A DNA stretch of 21,920 bases, from NCBI GenBank assembly GCA_003564915.1, contig PXDX01000046.1, positions 1 to 21,920 on the forward strand. Direction: 5' to 3'. This stretch comes from a candidate division WWE3 bacterium. Lineage in GTDB: Bacteria > Patescibacteriota > WWE3 > UBA101185 > UBA10185. Positions 13,806 to 20,582 of this stretch are shown piece after piece (the stretch's first letter is position 1; each line of letters begins with the position of its first letter). A model generated the notes under the pieces. That model saw only the letters and a program-made list of their open reading frames with translations, was not told where the DNA came from and ran no database searches. The position numbers and the translations under genes were made by a program.

Positions 13806-15137
13806 ATGGTTGATTATTCGCAAGGACAAAATCTGGATGTACCTCCGCAAGATCTGGACGCAGAGAAATCCGTATTAGGATCGATTTTGCTTGATTCAGA
13901 CAGTCTGGTGAAGGTTATAGAATTTTTGATCCCTGATCATTTTTATAAAGATTCACATCGGGTAATTTACGCAGCCATGGTAGCCTTGTATGAAAACCGC
14001 GACCCTTGCGATCTAATAACCGTTCCGGATCAATTAAAGAAAAACAAGGAATTGAAGAATAGCGGAGGTGTAGCTTATCTGACAGAGCTGGTCAATTCTG
14101 TTCCGACTACAGCAAATATTGAACATTATGGTCGGATAATCAAGGACCACGCAACACGCAGAAACTTATTATCAACCGCGGGAAAAATTGCGAGACTTGT
14201 AAGGGAGGAGTCGGATGTGGGAACTCTTTTGGATCGTTCGGAACAATTACTATATGGGGTTTCTCAAGACCGGGTCCATCAGGAATTCGTTCCGGTCAAA
14301 AAAACTTTAGAAATTACATTTGAACGATTGGATGAACTTTCAAAAACGAGAGGGGCTCTTCGTGGAGTACCGACCGGTCTGAAATCATTGGATCGGATGC
14401 TTTCCGGTTTACAAAAGGAAGAACTTATCGTTTTGGCTGCCCGCCCCTCCATGGGGAAGTCTTCACTTGCTATAAACATAGCTCAGCACGCTTCCATCAA
14501 CCATGATCGTAAGATTGGATTTTTCTCTCTGGAAATGGGTCGGGAATCAGTTGTTGACAGAATGATTTCCTCCCAAGGCGATATTGATAATTGGAGAATC
14601 ACGACTGGTAATTTGGCTGCGGAGGATTTTGAGAAATACGGAATTGCAGCGGGCGAATTGGCTGAAGCTCCCATTTTTATAGACGATACGCCGGGAATTT
14701 CCGTCTTGGAAATGCGCACTAAATCCCGCCGTCTACAGATGGAGCACGGTCTGGATCTAATAGTTGTAGATTATTTACAGCTGATACAGGGCAAGAATCT
14801 TGAAAGCCGCGTTCAAGAGGTTACATATATATCGCAATCCTTAAAGAATCTAGCCAGAGAGTTAAAAGTACCTGTTTTGGCCTTGTCCCAACTTTCTCGT
14901 GCTGTTGAACAGAGAGGAGGAGTTAAAAAGCCTCAACTTTCGGATCTGCGTGATTCCGGATCCATAGAACAGGACGCCGATGTAGTAATGTTTTTATATC
15001 GCCCTGATGACGATGACCGCGAGAACATGGGTCTTTTTGTAGCCAAACATAGAAATGGTCCGACCGGAGAAATTCCATTGTTCTTTAAATCTGACAGAAC
15101 AAGATTTTTTGAAGTAAGCCGAGCAGAGGAAGAATAA
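13806..15137 (+). CDS. dnaB: Replicative DNA helicase DnaB
   Basis: Hexameric helicase that unwinds DNA at the replication fork. The N-terminal primase-interacting domain covers about 12-115 (PPQDLDAEKSVLGSILLD). The RecA-like motor has Walker A ARPSMGKS at 212-219, Walker B VVDYLQ at 320-325, the SQLSRAVEQR motif at 361-370, and the DNA-binding/finger segment AKHRNGPTGEI at 413-423. The 443 residues are standard length and no intein is present. A hairpin (ACGGCG/CGCCGT, 15148-15165) follows the stop codon. Confidence 0.96.
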   Translation: MVDYSQGQNLDVPPQDLDAEKSVLGSILLDSDSLVKVIEFLIPDHFYKDSHRVIYAAMVALYENRDPCDLITVPDQLKKNKELKNSGGVAYLTELVNSVPTTANIEHYGRIIKDHATRRNLLSTAGKIARLVREESDVGTLLDRSEQLLYGVSQDRVHQEFVPVKKTLEITFERLDELSKTRGALRGVPTGLKSLDRMLSGLQKEELIVLAARPSMGKSSLAINIAQHASINHDRKIGFFSLEMGRESVVDRMISSQGDIDNWRITTGNLAAEDFEKYGIAAGELAEAPIFIDDTPGISVLEMRTKSRRLQMEHGLDLIVVDYLQLIQGKNLESRVQEVTYISQSLKNLARELKVPVLALSQLSRAVEQRGGVKKPQLSDLRDSGSIEQDADVVMFLYRPDDDDRENMGLFVAKHRNGPTGEIPLFFKSDRTRFFEVSRAEEE

Positions 15138-15147
15138 AAGATATTTA

Positions 15148-15165
15148 ACGGCGAGTGCCCGCCGT
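15148..15165 (+). other. Hairpin between dnaB and tRNA-Leu
   Basis: ACGGCG (15148-15153) pairs with CGCCGT (15160-15165) around a six-base loop, with an outer GATAT/ATATC stem. A T-run follows only about 20 bases later (ATTTTTG at 15186), so it may be a weak terminator or a processing stem. Confidence 0.35.
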
Positions 15166-15275
15166 ATAAAACGATATCTCGCGCATTTTTGTCTTTATTT
15201 ATCATATTATGTATACTATTCGCACTATTATTTAGATCAAACGATTCTAAAGTTTCCGTTGGGATACGTAAATGT

Positions 15276-15283
15276 GTTAAAAT
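15276..15283 (+). promoter_or_regulatory. Extended -10 promoter of tRNA-Leu
   Basis: TG-T-TAAAAT beginning at 15275 forms an extended -10, about 15 bases before the mature tRNA 5' end. A weak TTTCCG lies at 15253-15258. Confidence 0.45.
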
Positions 15284-15297
15284 TCCGGTGTTAGCGG

Positions 15298-15384
15298 GGG
15301 CAAGTGGCGGAACTGGTATACGCGTTGGTCTCAAAAACCAATGGGAGCAATCCTGTGAGGGTTCGATTCCCTCCTTGCCCACCA
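15298..15384 (+). tRNA. tRNA-Leu (anticodon CAA)
   Basis: A class II tRNA that reads UUG. The acceptor stem pairs GGGCAAG (15298-15304) with CTTGCCC (15374-15380). The anticodon stem TTGGT/ACCAA encloses the loop CTCAAAA with anticodon CAA at 15332-15334. A long variable arm (TGGGAGCAATCCTGT) is typical of leucine. The T arm is GAGGG-TTCGATT-CCCTC. The discriminator base is A81-equivalent (15381), as leucine tRNAs need, and CCA (15382-15384) is encoded. Confidence 0.96.
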
Positions 15385-15745
15385 TTTAAAATTTTGAGGT
15401 TGGGACAACTTCCAATTAGCTACCCCAACAAGTATTTCTTCTTATTCAACTCCAGTTCGCTCCGTATGGGTGACAGAATAATTCTTTTTGGATAATAAAT
15501 AAGTCTTAAACAGGTCAATTCTGACTTGCAAGACTTGCGCCTTTATTGACCTATCTTGTAAAAGGCTGATTCATAAATACCAGCCATTTATGGAGAATCT
15601 TTTTTTGATAATGTAACCGCAGGGTATTTTTCTGAAAATTTATTTATTAATTTTTTGTTGAACAATTGTATTATCTGAAATTTTAATTCTTTTTTTGTCT
15701 CAAAAAAAGAGGGATTGGAGGTGAGTTTTTTAAGCCAAAAATTCC
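15385..15745. other. AT-rich intergenic region with repeats, no gene seen
   Basis: No supportable gene between tRNA-Leu and the methyltransferase. A GTTGGG/CCCAAC hairpin follows the tRNA (15399-15404 with 15424-15429). AGGTCAAT (15512-15519) and ATTGACCT (15545-15552) are an exact 8-bp inverted repeat enclosing a direct repeat GACTTGC (15523-15529 and 15532-15538). A perfect 10-bp A/T-rich hairpin lies at 15688-15710 (TCTTTTTTTG, loop TCT, CAAAAAAAGA), possibly a weak terminator for the methyltransferase on the minus strand. Confidence 0.5.
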
Positions 15746-16420
15746 TTATTCAGCAAACTCTAACTTACTTGTCTCATTTTTCTTGAAGATAACATTCCAA
15801 TGATATGTTTGGGTACGTTGACATAAGTGCTTACTGTATTCCACTAGTTCTAGTCCAATCTTTTTACCGCTTTCAACATCTTCATCAGTTCCGCCTTGCC
15901 ATATGAGTAAACCGCCATCTTCTAAAACTCTATTTGCCTCCTGAATAGTTCTATTTCTTATGTCTTTTGGTAAGCAGGAAGCGAACAATACACCAATACC
16001 ACTTTCTTTAAAAGGGAGATTTTGAGCATAAGATTGAAAATCAATCTGTCCTGTATAGCATAAAAATTCTCCGGTCATGTCATCGTACAAAGGACATCCA
16101 GGGGAGATGTTTGACTCAAAGACTTTTTTATCTAGTTTTGACAAATCTACTAGTTCAAAACCATTGTCGGTAGGACCAGCTATTTCTACCAACGGCCCAT
16201 GTCTGTGCCTAATTTCTTCTTCTATAGAAAACCCCTCTTTAGTCCATTTTTCGTCGTCCATTTTAGCAGTGACTTCTATCGTCTCTGCTATCTCAGGATG
16301 AATTCCAAATTTTTCTTTAATTTTCTTCTTTAAGTCATTCAGATTTTGCATAAAAGGAACTCCTTCGGGAGACTCTTTCTCAATTATTGTTGGTGGTGTT
16401 TCGCCTGCTTCGAATATCAT
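15746..16420 (-). CDS. Class I SAM-dependent methyltransferase-like protein
   Basis: A 224-residue protein with a Rossmann-type methyltransferase pattern. GPLVEIAGPTDNG is in the place of SAM-binding motif I but lacks the usual GxGxG. Later segments fit the fold: YAQNLPFKESGIGVLFASC (strand 4 region) and NRVLEDGGLLIWQGG (the RVLkpGG motif of strand 5). The N-terminal 70 residues are charged and helical without a recognisable domain. Substrate unknown. It is alone on the minus strand in an AT-rich patch after a tRNA gene, a common place for acquired genes. TATAAA (16433-16428) lies seven bases before the ATG. Confidence 0.7.
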   Translation of the reverse strand: MIFEAGETPPTIIEKESPEGVPFMQNLNDLKKKIKEKFGIHPEIAETIEVTAKMDDEKWTKEGFSIEEEIRHRHGPLVEIAGPTDNGFELVDLSKLDKKVFESNISPGCPLYDDMTGEFLCYTGQIDFQSYAQNLPFKESGIGVLFASCLPKDIRNRTIQEANRVLEDGGLLIWQGGTDEDVESGKKIGLELVEYSKHLCQRTQTYHWNVIFKKNETSKLEFAE

Positions 16421-16694
16421 AATTTCTTTTATAATTTATAAGTCATTTTTCATTTGTGGAGGAACGGAATGAATGATAACACCTTTTGTTCCTCTTCTAA
16501 AAATAATAAAAATCTAAATATACTCCCTTATCTTAATCTTACAATATCCTTCTTGCAAGATTTTTAAAAAATACGTTATGTGCTTGCGTGTATCTGAAAT
16601 TTTCATCCCGATTAAACGAAATAAACTTTGATATCTTTTTAGTCTGAGCACGATACCTTTGAATTGATTATTTCCCCGCGGATAATTTGGATGA
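16421..16694. other. Divergent intergenic region, no gene seen
   Basis: Lies between the methyltransferase (-) and efp (+). GAGGAAC (16459-16465) and GTTCCTC (16488-16494) form a 7-bp hairpin about 40 bases upstream of the methyltransferase start, a possible regulatory element. The rest is AT-rich promoter-type sequence. Confidence 0.4.
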
Positions 16695-16700
16695 TACAAT
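16692..16700 (+). promoter_or_regulatory. Extended -10 promoter of efp, leaderless
   Basis: TGA-TACAAT (16692-16700) is an extended -10 box. The GTG at 16708 lies at the predicted transcription start, which argues against the upstream TTG (16687) as the start codon. Confidence 0.6.
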
Positions 16701-16707
16701 ATCTTTT

Positions 16708-17259
16708 GTGATAGCAACGGATTTAAAAACAGGAACAATATTTGAAAAGGATGGGCAGCCGTGGAAAGTGGAAAAGTATTCCCACGTTAAATCCGCTCGT
16801 TCCGGAGTTACGGTAAAGATACGGGCCAGGAATTTAGTTACGGGAGAGACGCGGGATCTGAGTTATTCTGGAGAGGAAAAAGTTGACGATGCTTTTGTGG
16901 AAAGAAAAAGTACGCAATTCCTGTATCAGAATGACTCCTATGTGTTTATGGATCCCGAAACTTACGATCAATTTGAAATACCTTCGGAAGTGTTGGGAGA
17001 ATCGGCAAAATTTCTAAAAGAAGGCGGGATGGTTCAGGTTCTTTACTACAACAGTAAGCCTGTCTCAGTAGAATTACCCAACAATCTGACATATGAGGTG
17101 ATCTATACGGAGCCCGGATATAAAGGGAATACCGTTAGCAATGTATATAAGGATGCCAAGGTTGAGGGAGGCTTTGTGGTCAAAGTACCCAGTTTTATTG
17201 AGATAGGGGATAAGATCAAAGTGGACACTCGCACTGGGGAATATCTCTCCAAAGCCTGA
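16708..17259 (+). CDS. efp: Elongation factor P
   Basis: Binds ribosomes stalled at proline stretches and speeds peptide bond formation. I choose the GTG at 16708, giving 183 residues and MIATDLKTG, the usual EF-P beginning; an in-frame TTG at 16687 would add seven residues but overlaps the -10 box. The three beta-barrel domains are visible, with the KOW-like N-terminal domain ending at RARNLVTG and the C-terminal signature region GDKIKVDTRTGEYLSKA. The tip of the domain I loop, KPGKG in most bacteria, is KSARSG here: the normally modified Lys aligns with R31. Arg at this site is rhamnosylated by EarP in some proteobacteria; no EarP gene is in this window. Confidence 0.93.
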   Translation: MIATDLKTGTIFEKDGQPWKVEKYSHVKSARSGVTVKIRARNLVTGETRDLSYSGEEKVDDAFVERKSTQFLYQNDSYVFMDPETYDQFEIPSEVLGESAKFLKEGGMVQVLYYNSKPVSVELPNNLTYEVIYTEPGYKGNTVSNVYKDAKVEGGFVVKVPSFIEIGDKIKVDTRTGEYLSKA

Positions 17260-17295
17260 GATTCCATCATTGAATTAAGTAGAATCACAGTATTT

Positions 17296-17304
17296 TGATA
17301 TCAT
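17296..17304 (+). promoter_or_regulatory. Extended -10 promoter of the Lgt-like/zinc-finger gene
   Basis: TGA-TATCAT (17296-17304). The second ATG (17311) is six bases after it, matching the leaderless spacing elsewhere; the first ATG (17305) directly abuts the box. Confidence 0.5.
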
Positions 17305-17310
17305 ATGAGT

Positions 17311-18324
17311 ATGCAGATTCCTTTTGAAATAGATTTATTTGGTTTTGAGATACAAACATTTTCAATATTTTTATTTCTCGGTTTATTCTTTTCTTTTTAT
17401 GCGGTTTGGAGAGAGGGTAGAAAAGATGGTTTTGATCAGGAGAGATTTTTTGACAGCTATATTGTTGTACTTTTGATCTCGATAATTTTCTCCAGAATCT
17501 TTTACGGGATAGGCGCAAGATTTTTATTCGGTCCTTTTCTTGAACATGTTTTTTACTTTTGGCGTTCGGGATTTGGTGTGGATGGTTTCATTTTAGGTTT
17601 TATTGTAGGTACGTGGTTAGTGTCGCGAATTTATAAGTGGTCTTTGTTCAGGCTTTCCGATATCTATACTTTGGCTTTACTTTTAGGTATGTCAATGCTG
17701 TTTTTAGGACTCTTCCTTCTTCAAGAGAATTTGGATTATTTGGTATTTTTTGGTCTGGCTCTTGTCTCTTATGGTATTTTCTCAATGTTCCGCTTAAAAA
17801 AACTATTTTCCGGATCCATTTTCATTATCTTCTTGATCTTCATACTATTACTAAGCGTTTTCACCGATATGGTCGGTAGCGGCAATTTGCTATTCGATGT
17901 ATTCTTGATTACAATGGTTCTGCTTACGTCTATATGGAGGATTAGAAAAAAAATGATCAATAAGAACTTACCACCTACATTTATCGCCAAGATCAAGGAT
18001 ATCTTGATAAGAAAAGACAAGAGTTTAGCTAATCAACAAAGGCTGCTCGAAGAGGAAGATCCTTACATGCAGGAAGGAAGGACTGAGGGGAATGCTGATG
18101 ATGTTGATGAAGCGAATCTGGAGGATAACAGAAAAAATATAAACGATGCACAAAGAAATGTTGTTTCCAAAGTTAGTACTGCGGTCAAAAAAGCTCTAGG
18201 CAAGATAGAACGAGGGGAGTATGGAATTTGTGACAACTGCGGGGAGTCTATTGACTCCGCTCGGCTTGAAGCCTATCCGGAGACTTCCCTATGTACGGAT
18301 TGTGCGAGACGTTCCGAAGTCTGA
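17311..18324 (+). CDS. Fusion of Lgt-like membrane domain with DksA/TraR-type zinc finger
   Basis: A 337-residue two-part protein. The first ~210 residues form about seven membrane helices and resemble prolipoprotein diacylglyceryl transferase: FSRIFYGI for the GARLxYV motif, SGFGVDGFILGF for the HGG region, then RLSDIYTLALLLG. Catalytic features of true Lgt (the His of HGG and the GRxGNF arginine) are absent, so transferase activity is doubtful. After a charged linker (DPYMQEGRTEGNADDVDEAN) the C-terminus is a DksA/TraR domain: KKALGKIERGEYGIC, then C307, C310, C328 and C331 in a C-x2-C-x17-C-x2-C zinc site. The frame is continuous across the joint. It is followed by an LspA-like gene eight bases later. 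An alternative start is the ATG at 17305. Confidence 0.8.
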   Translation: MQIPFEIDLFGFEIQTFSIFLFLGLFFSFYAVWREGRKDGFDQERFFDSYIVVLLISIIFSRIFYGIGARFLFGPFLEHVFYFWRSGFGVDGFILGFIVGTWLVSRIYKWSLFRLSDIYTLALLLGMSMLFLGLFLLQENLDYLVFFGLALVSYGIFSMFRLKKLFSGSIFIIFLIFILLLSVFTDMVGSGNLLFDVFLITMVLLTSIWRIRKKMINKNLPPTFIAKIKDILIRKDKSLANQQRLLEEEDPYMQEGRTEGNADDVDEANLEDNRKNINDAQRNVVSKVSTAVKKALGKIERGEYGICDNCGESIDSARLEAYPETSLCTDCARRSEV

Positions 18325-18332
18325 CTTTCCCG

Positions 18333-18674
18333 ATGTCCGTTTATAACTGTACCTATCCCTTTTCATTTTTAATGGGAATCGAAACGTACGCCCTTTTGGT
18401 TATTTTAATCTTTGCTCTATTTCTTTACTCTTATCACCGATCCGGAGTTTACCGCCCCAATAAAAAGATCTCATTGATGGGAGTGATGCTTATTGTTGTA
18501 GGCGGCTCTTACAATCTTGCAAATAGATACATTCACGGCTGTGTGGAAGACCCTTTATCTTTTTTTGGTTTTTTCGCATTTAATTATGCAGATATTTTCA
18601 TAAATTTAGGTGTGGTGTGTTTTATTTATGCGTATGTTCGTTATTTCATTTCAAAAAGAAAGCAGCAAATTTAA
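18333..18674 (+). CDS. lspA: Minimal LspA-like protein (lipoprotein signal peptidase family)
   Basis: A 113-residue membrane protein that aligns with the last two thirds of signal peptidase II, which cuts lipoprotein signal peptides. NCTYPFSFL matches the NxGxxFSF region, GGSYNLANRY matches GGxxNLxDR (with D changed to N), and HGCVEDPL and FNYADIFINLG carry the two Asp residues of the catalytic pair. Three membrane helices remain; the first helix with its D-x-x-x-K motif is missing. Starts upstream at 18291 (overlapping the previous gene) or downstream at 18372 are possible; 18333 follows the previous stop by eight bases. Pairing with an Lgt-like protein supports a lipoprotein-related role. 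Confidence 0.7.
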   Translation: MSVYNCTYPFSFLMGIETYALLVILIFALFLYSYHRSGVYRPNKKISLMGVMLIVVGGSYNLANRYIHGCVEDPLSFFGFFAFNYADIFINLGVVCFIYAYVRYFISKRKQQI

Positions 18675-18700
18675 CAATGATTATATTAATAGAGTAGGGT

Positions 18701-18707
18701 AGGGGAG
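18701..18707 (+). promoter_or_regulatory. Shine-Dalgarno site of the pseudouridine synthase gene
   Basis: AGGGGAG with an eight-base spacer to the ATG at 18716. It favours that start over the in-frame GTG at 18707, which overlaps it. Confidence 0.55.
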
Positions 18708-18715
18708 TGATAAAA

Positions 18716-19429
18716 ATGAACGAACAACTATTGGAAAAGATTAGAATAATACACGAGGATCAAAACCTTTTGGTATTGGAAAAACCTTCCGGTTTGATAG
18801 TGAACAGATCCGACACCGCTAAGGAGGGGACATTGCAAGATTTTTTGGACGATTACTTGGGGTTGGAATACGATCCGGAATCGGATGATCCTTTTGTTCA
18901 GAGATCGGGTTTAGCCCATCGCTTGGATAAGGGAACATCGGGGGTATTAATTGCGGCAAAGAATTCCGATGCATTAAACAAGCTTATGAGAATGTTCAAG
19001 GAGCGCAAGGTACTGAAAAATTATGTCGCTTTGGTTCATGGTGAGGTTGAACATGCCAGAATGGAGGTCAAGGCTCCTACAGGTAGAAATCCAAAAAACA
19101 GGAGAAAATTTGCTGTAGTGAAGGGGGGTAGGGATTCAACGACTTATTTTACCAAAACCGATTCCAGTGGAGTATACACACTTATGAAGGTCAAGCCGTA
19201 CACCGGAAGAACTCATCAGATACGTGTCCATGCTGTTGCAATAGGGCATTCGATAGTAGGAGATCGCTTATATGCTCCCCCAAAGCTGCTGGAAGAAGAT
19301 CTAACTAAGTTCGGCAGATTGATGTTACATGCCAAGTCCATTGAGTTCACTCTTCCTGGTAAAAAGAAGAAATTAGCTTTTGAGGCAAAAGTTCCTTCCG
19401 AATTTTTTATTCCTTTCGAAAAGTATTAA
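18716..19429 (+). CDS. RluA-family pseudouridine synthase
   Basis: Converts specific uridines in rRNA or tRNA to pseudouridine. The catalytic aspartate is D71 in AHRLDKGTSGVLIAAK, and the flanking family motifs are present: LVLEKPSGLIVN near the N-terminus, LKNYVALVHGEV, and VKPYTGRTHQIRVH. It has 237 residues and no N-terminal S4 RNA-binding domain, so it is of the short RluA type; the exact target base cannot be told from sequence. It starts 41 bases after the LspA-like gene. Confidence 0.92.
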   Translation: MNEQLLEKIRIIHEDQNLLVLEKPSGLIVNRSDTAKEGTLQDFLDDYLGLEYDPESDDPFVQRSGLAHRLDKGTSGVLIAAKNSDALNKLMRMFKERKVLKNYVALVHGEVEHARMEVKAPTGRNPKNRRKFAVVKGGRDSTTYFTKTDSSGVYTLMKVKPYTGRTHQIRVHAVAIGHSIVGDRLYAPPKLLEEDLTKFGRLMLHAKSIEFTLPGKKKKLAFEAKVPSEFFIPFEKY

Positions 19430-19445
19430 AAAGAGCTTAAACTTT

Positions 19446-19454
19446 TGTTACAAT
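19446..19454 (+). promoter_or_regulatory. Extended -10 promoter of the LCP-like gene, leaderless
   Basis: TGT-TACAAT (19446-19454), with the ATG at 19462 seven bases later. No SD sequence. Confidence 0.55.
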
Positions 19455-19461
19455 ATTTATA

Positions 19462-20520
19462 ATGGCTCGTAACCCTGCCCGCTCCCGGAGAAGGTCCAGA
19501 TCCAGGAGAAAAAACAAAAGATTGACTCGTTTTGCGCTTATAACCTCTCTATGCGCTTTCTTCGTTGTATTTTTATTTCTTTATCTGTTTGTTAAGCAGT
19601 TAAATCAATCGTATATTTCCGCGGATTTTCCGGGAACTCAAGACTTTAGATCAAAGGACATATATACAGTAGCTTTTTTGACTTCAGAAAATGATTTTAT
19701 CAACTCACCACTTAAAGTGACAAGCATTAAAGTTTTGGTTTTAAGTACGACCTCATCGGATTTTTTGTTATTTGAAATTCCTGTTGATTTACAAATGGAA
19801 ATGCCCGGAAGATTTGGAGAAGAAAATCTTTCTTCTATTTTCGCTTTAGGTTCTCTGGGTACAGTGGGAGACGACGGTTTTTGCAGTTCCCAATGTTTTG
19901 AAGAAGGTATGACTTATTCAATTTTTGCTTTGGAGCGCCTTTCCGGATTTAAAATGGATAGATGGATCTTTGCGGCTCCGGAAACTTCAAAACTATTTGA
20001 GGATGTGATTATATCGGGAAATATCTTGTCTTTACTTGATAGGAATAAGATAGCGGATTTTAATTCCAGTGTCAGAACCAATCTCACTTTGGCGGATTTT
20101 CTTCATTTGTATAGTATAAGGCGTAATTTCAGATCTGGGGATATGACTGAACTTTCTTTTACCACCGAAGAAGCTTTCGATAATAGGATTCGGCAGAGTA
20201 CATTTAACTCCTCTGTGGCGGAAGAAAAATTAAGTATCGCTGTACTGAACGCGGCTGAGATTCCCGGGGCAGCGGCCTTTGCTGCTAGAGTAGTCAGGAA
20301 TAGAGGAGGGCATGTGGTATCCATAGATAATGCAAACGCCATTTCCGACCAAACTATGATAATAGCTGACGATATAAATAGCGATACCGTAGCATATTTA
20401 TCGGAATTCTTTAGGGTTTCGGAAATAATCTCCAGCGAGGACGCATCCTTATTGGATAGTGTAGTTACCAGAGTGGATGTTACATTGGTTGTTGGCCTTG
20501 ACATTATCAAGATTTACTGA
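19462..20520 (+). CDS. LCP-like membrane protein with C-terminal LytR_C domain
   Basis: A 352-residue envelope protein. A very basic N-terminus (ARNPARSRRRSRSRRKNKR) precedes one membrane helix at about 24-44, with the rest outside. The central part resembles a reduced LytR-CpsA-Psr domain, the family that attaches glycopolymers to the cell wall: FLLFEIPVDLQMEMPGRFG corresponds to the SIPRDxxVxIPG motif, but the key Arg is Val here. The C-terminal ~90 residues fit the LytR_C domain (LSIAVLNAAEIPGAAAFAARV). Loss of the Arg suggests altered or no ligase activity. It could serve as a scaffold in the cell envelope. Confidence 0.7.
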   Translation: MARNPARSRRRSRSRRKNKRLTRFALITSLCAFFVVFLFLYLFVKQLNQSYISADFPGTQDFRSKDIYTVAFLTSENDFINSPLKVTSIKVLVLSTTSSDFLLFEIPVDLQMEMPGRFGEENLSSIFALGSLGTVGDDGFCSSQCFEEGMTYSIFALERLSGFKMDRWIFAAPETSKLFEDVIISGNILSLLDRNKIADFNSSVRTNLTLADFLHLYSIRRNFRSGDMTELSFTTEEAFDNRIRQSTFNSSVAEEKLSIAVLNAAEIPGAAAFAARVVRNRGGHVVSIDNANAISDQTMIIADDINSDTVAYLSEFFRVSEIISSEDASLLDSVVTRVDVTLVVGLDIIKIY

Positions 20521-20582
20521 ATAATTAGCCTAGGTAGTTTTTTAGCGCTTCAATAATTTAAAACCCATCTCCTGATTGAAAA

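Noticed and set aside
15189..15495. Short plus-strand frames across the tRNA-Leu region
   Set aside because: They translate the tRNA itself.
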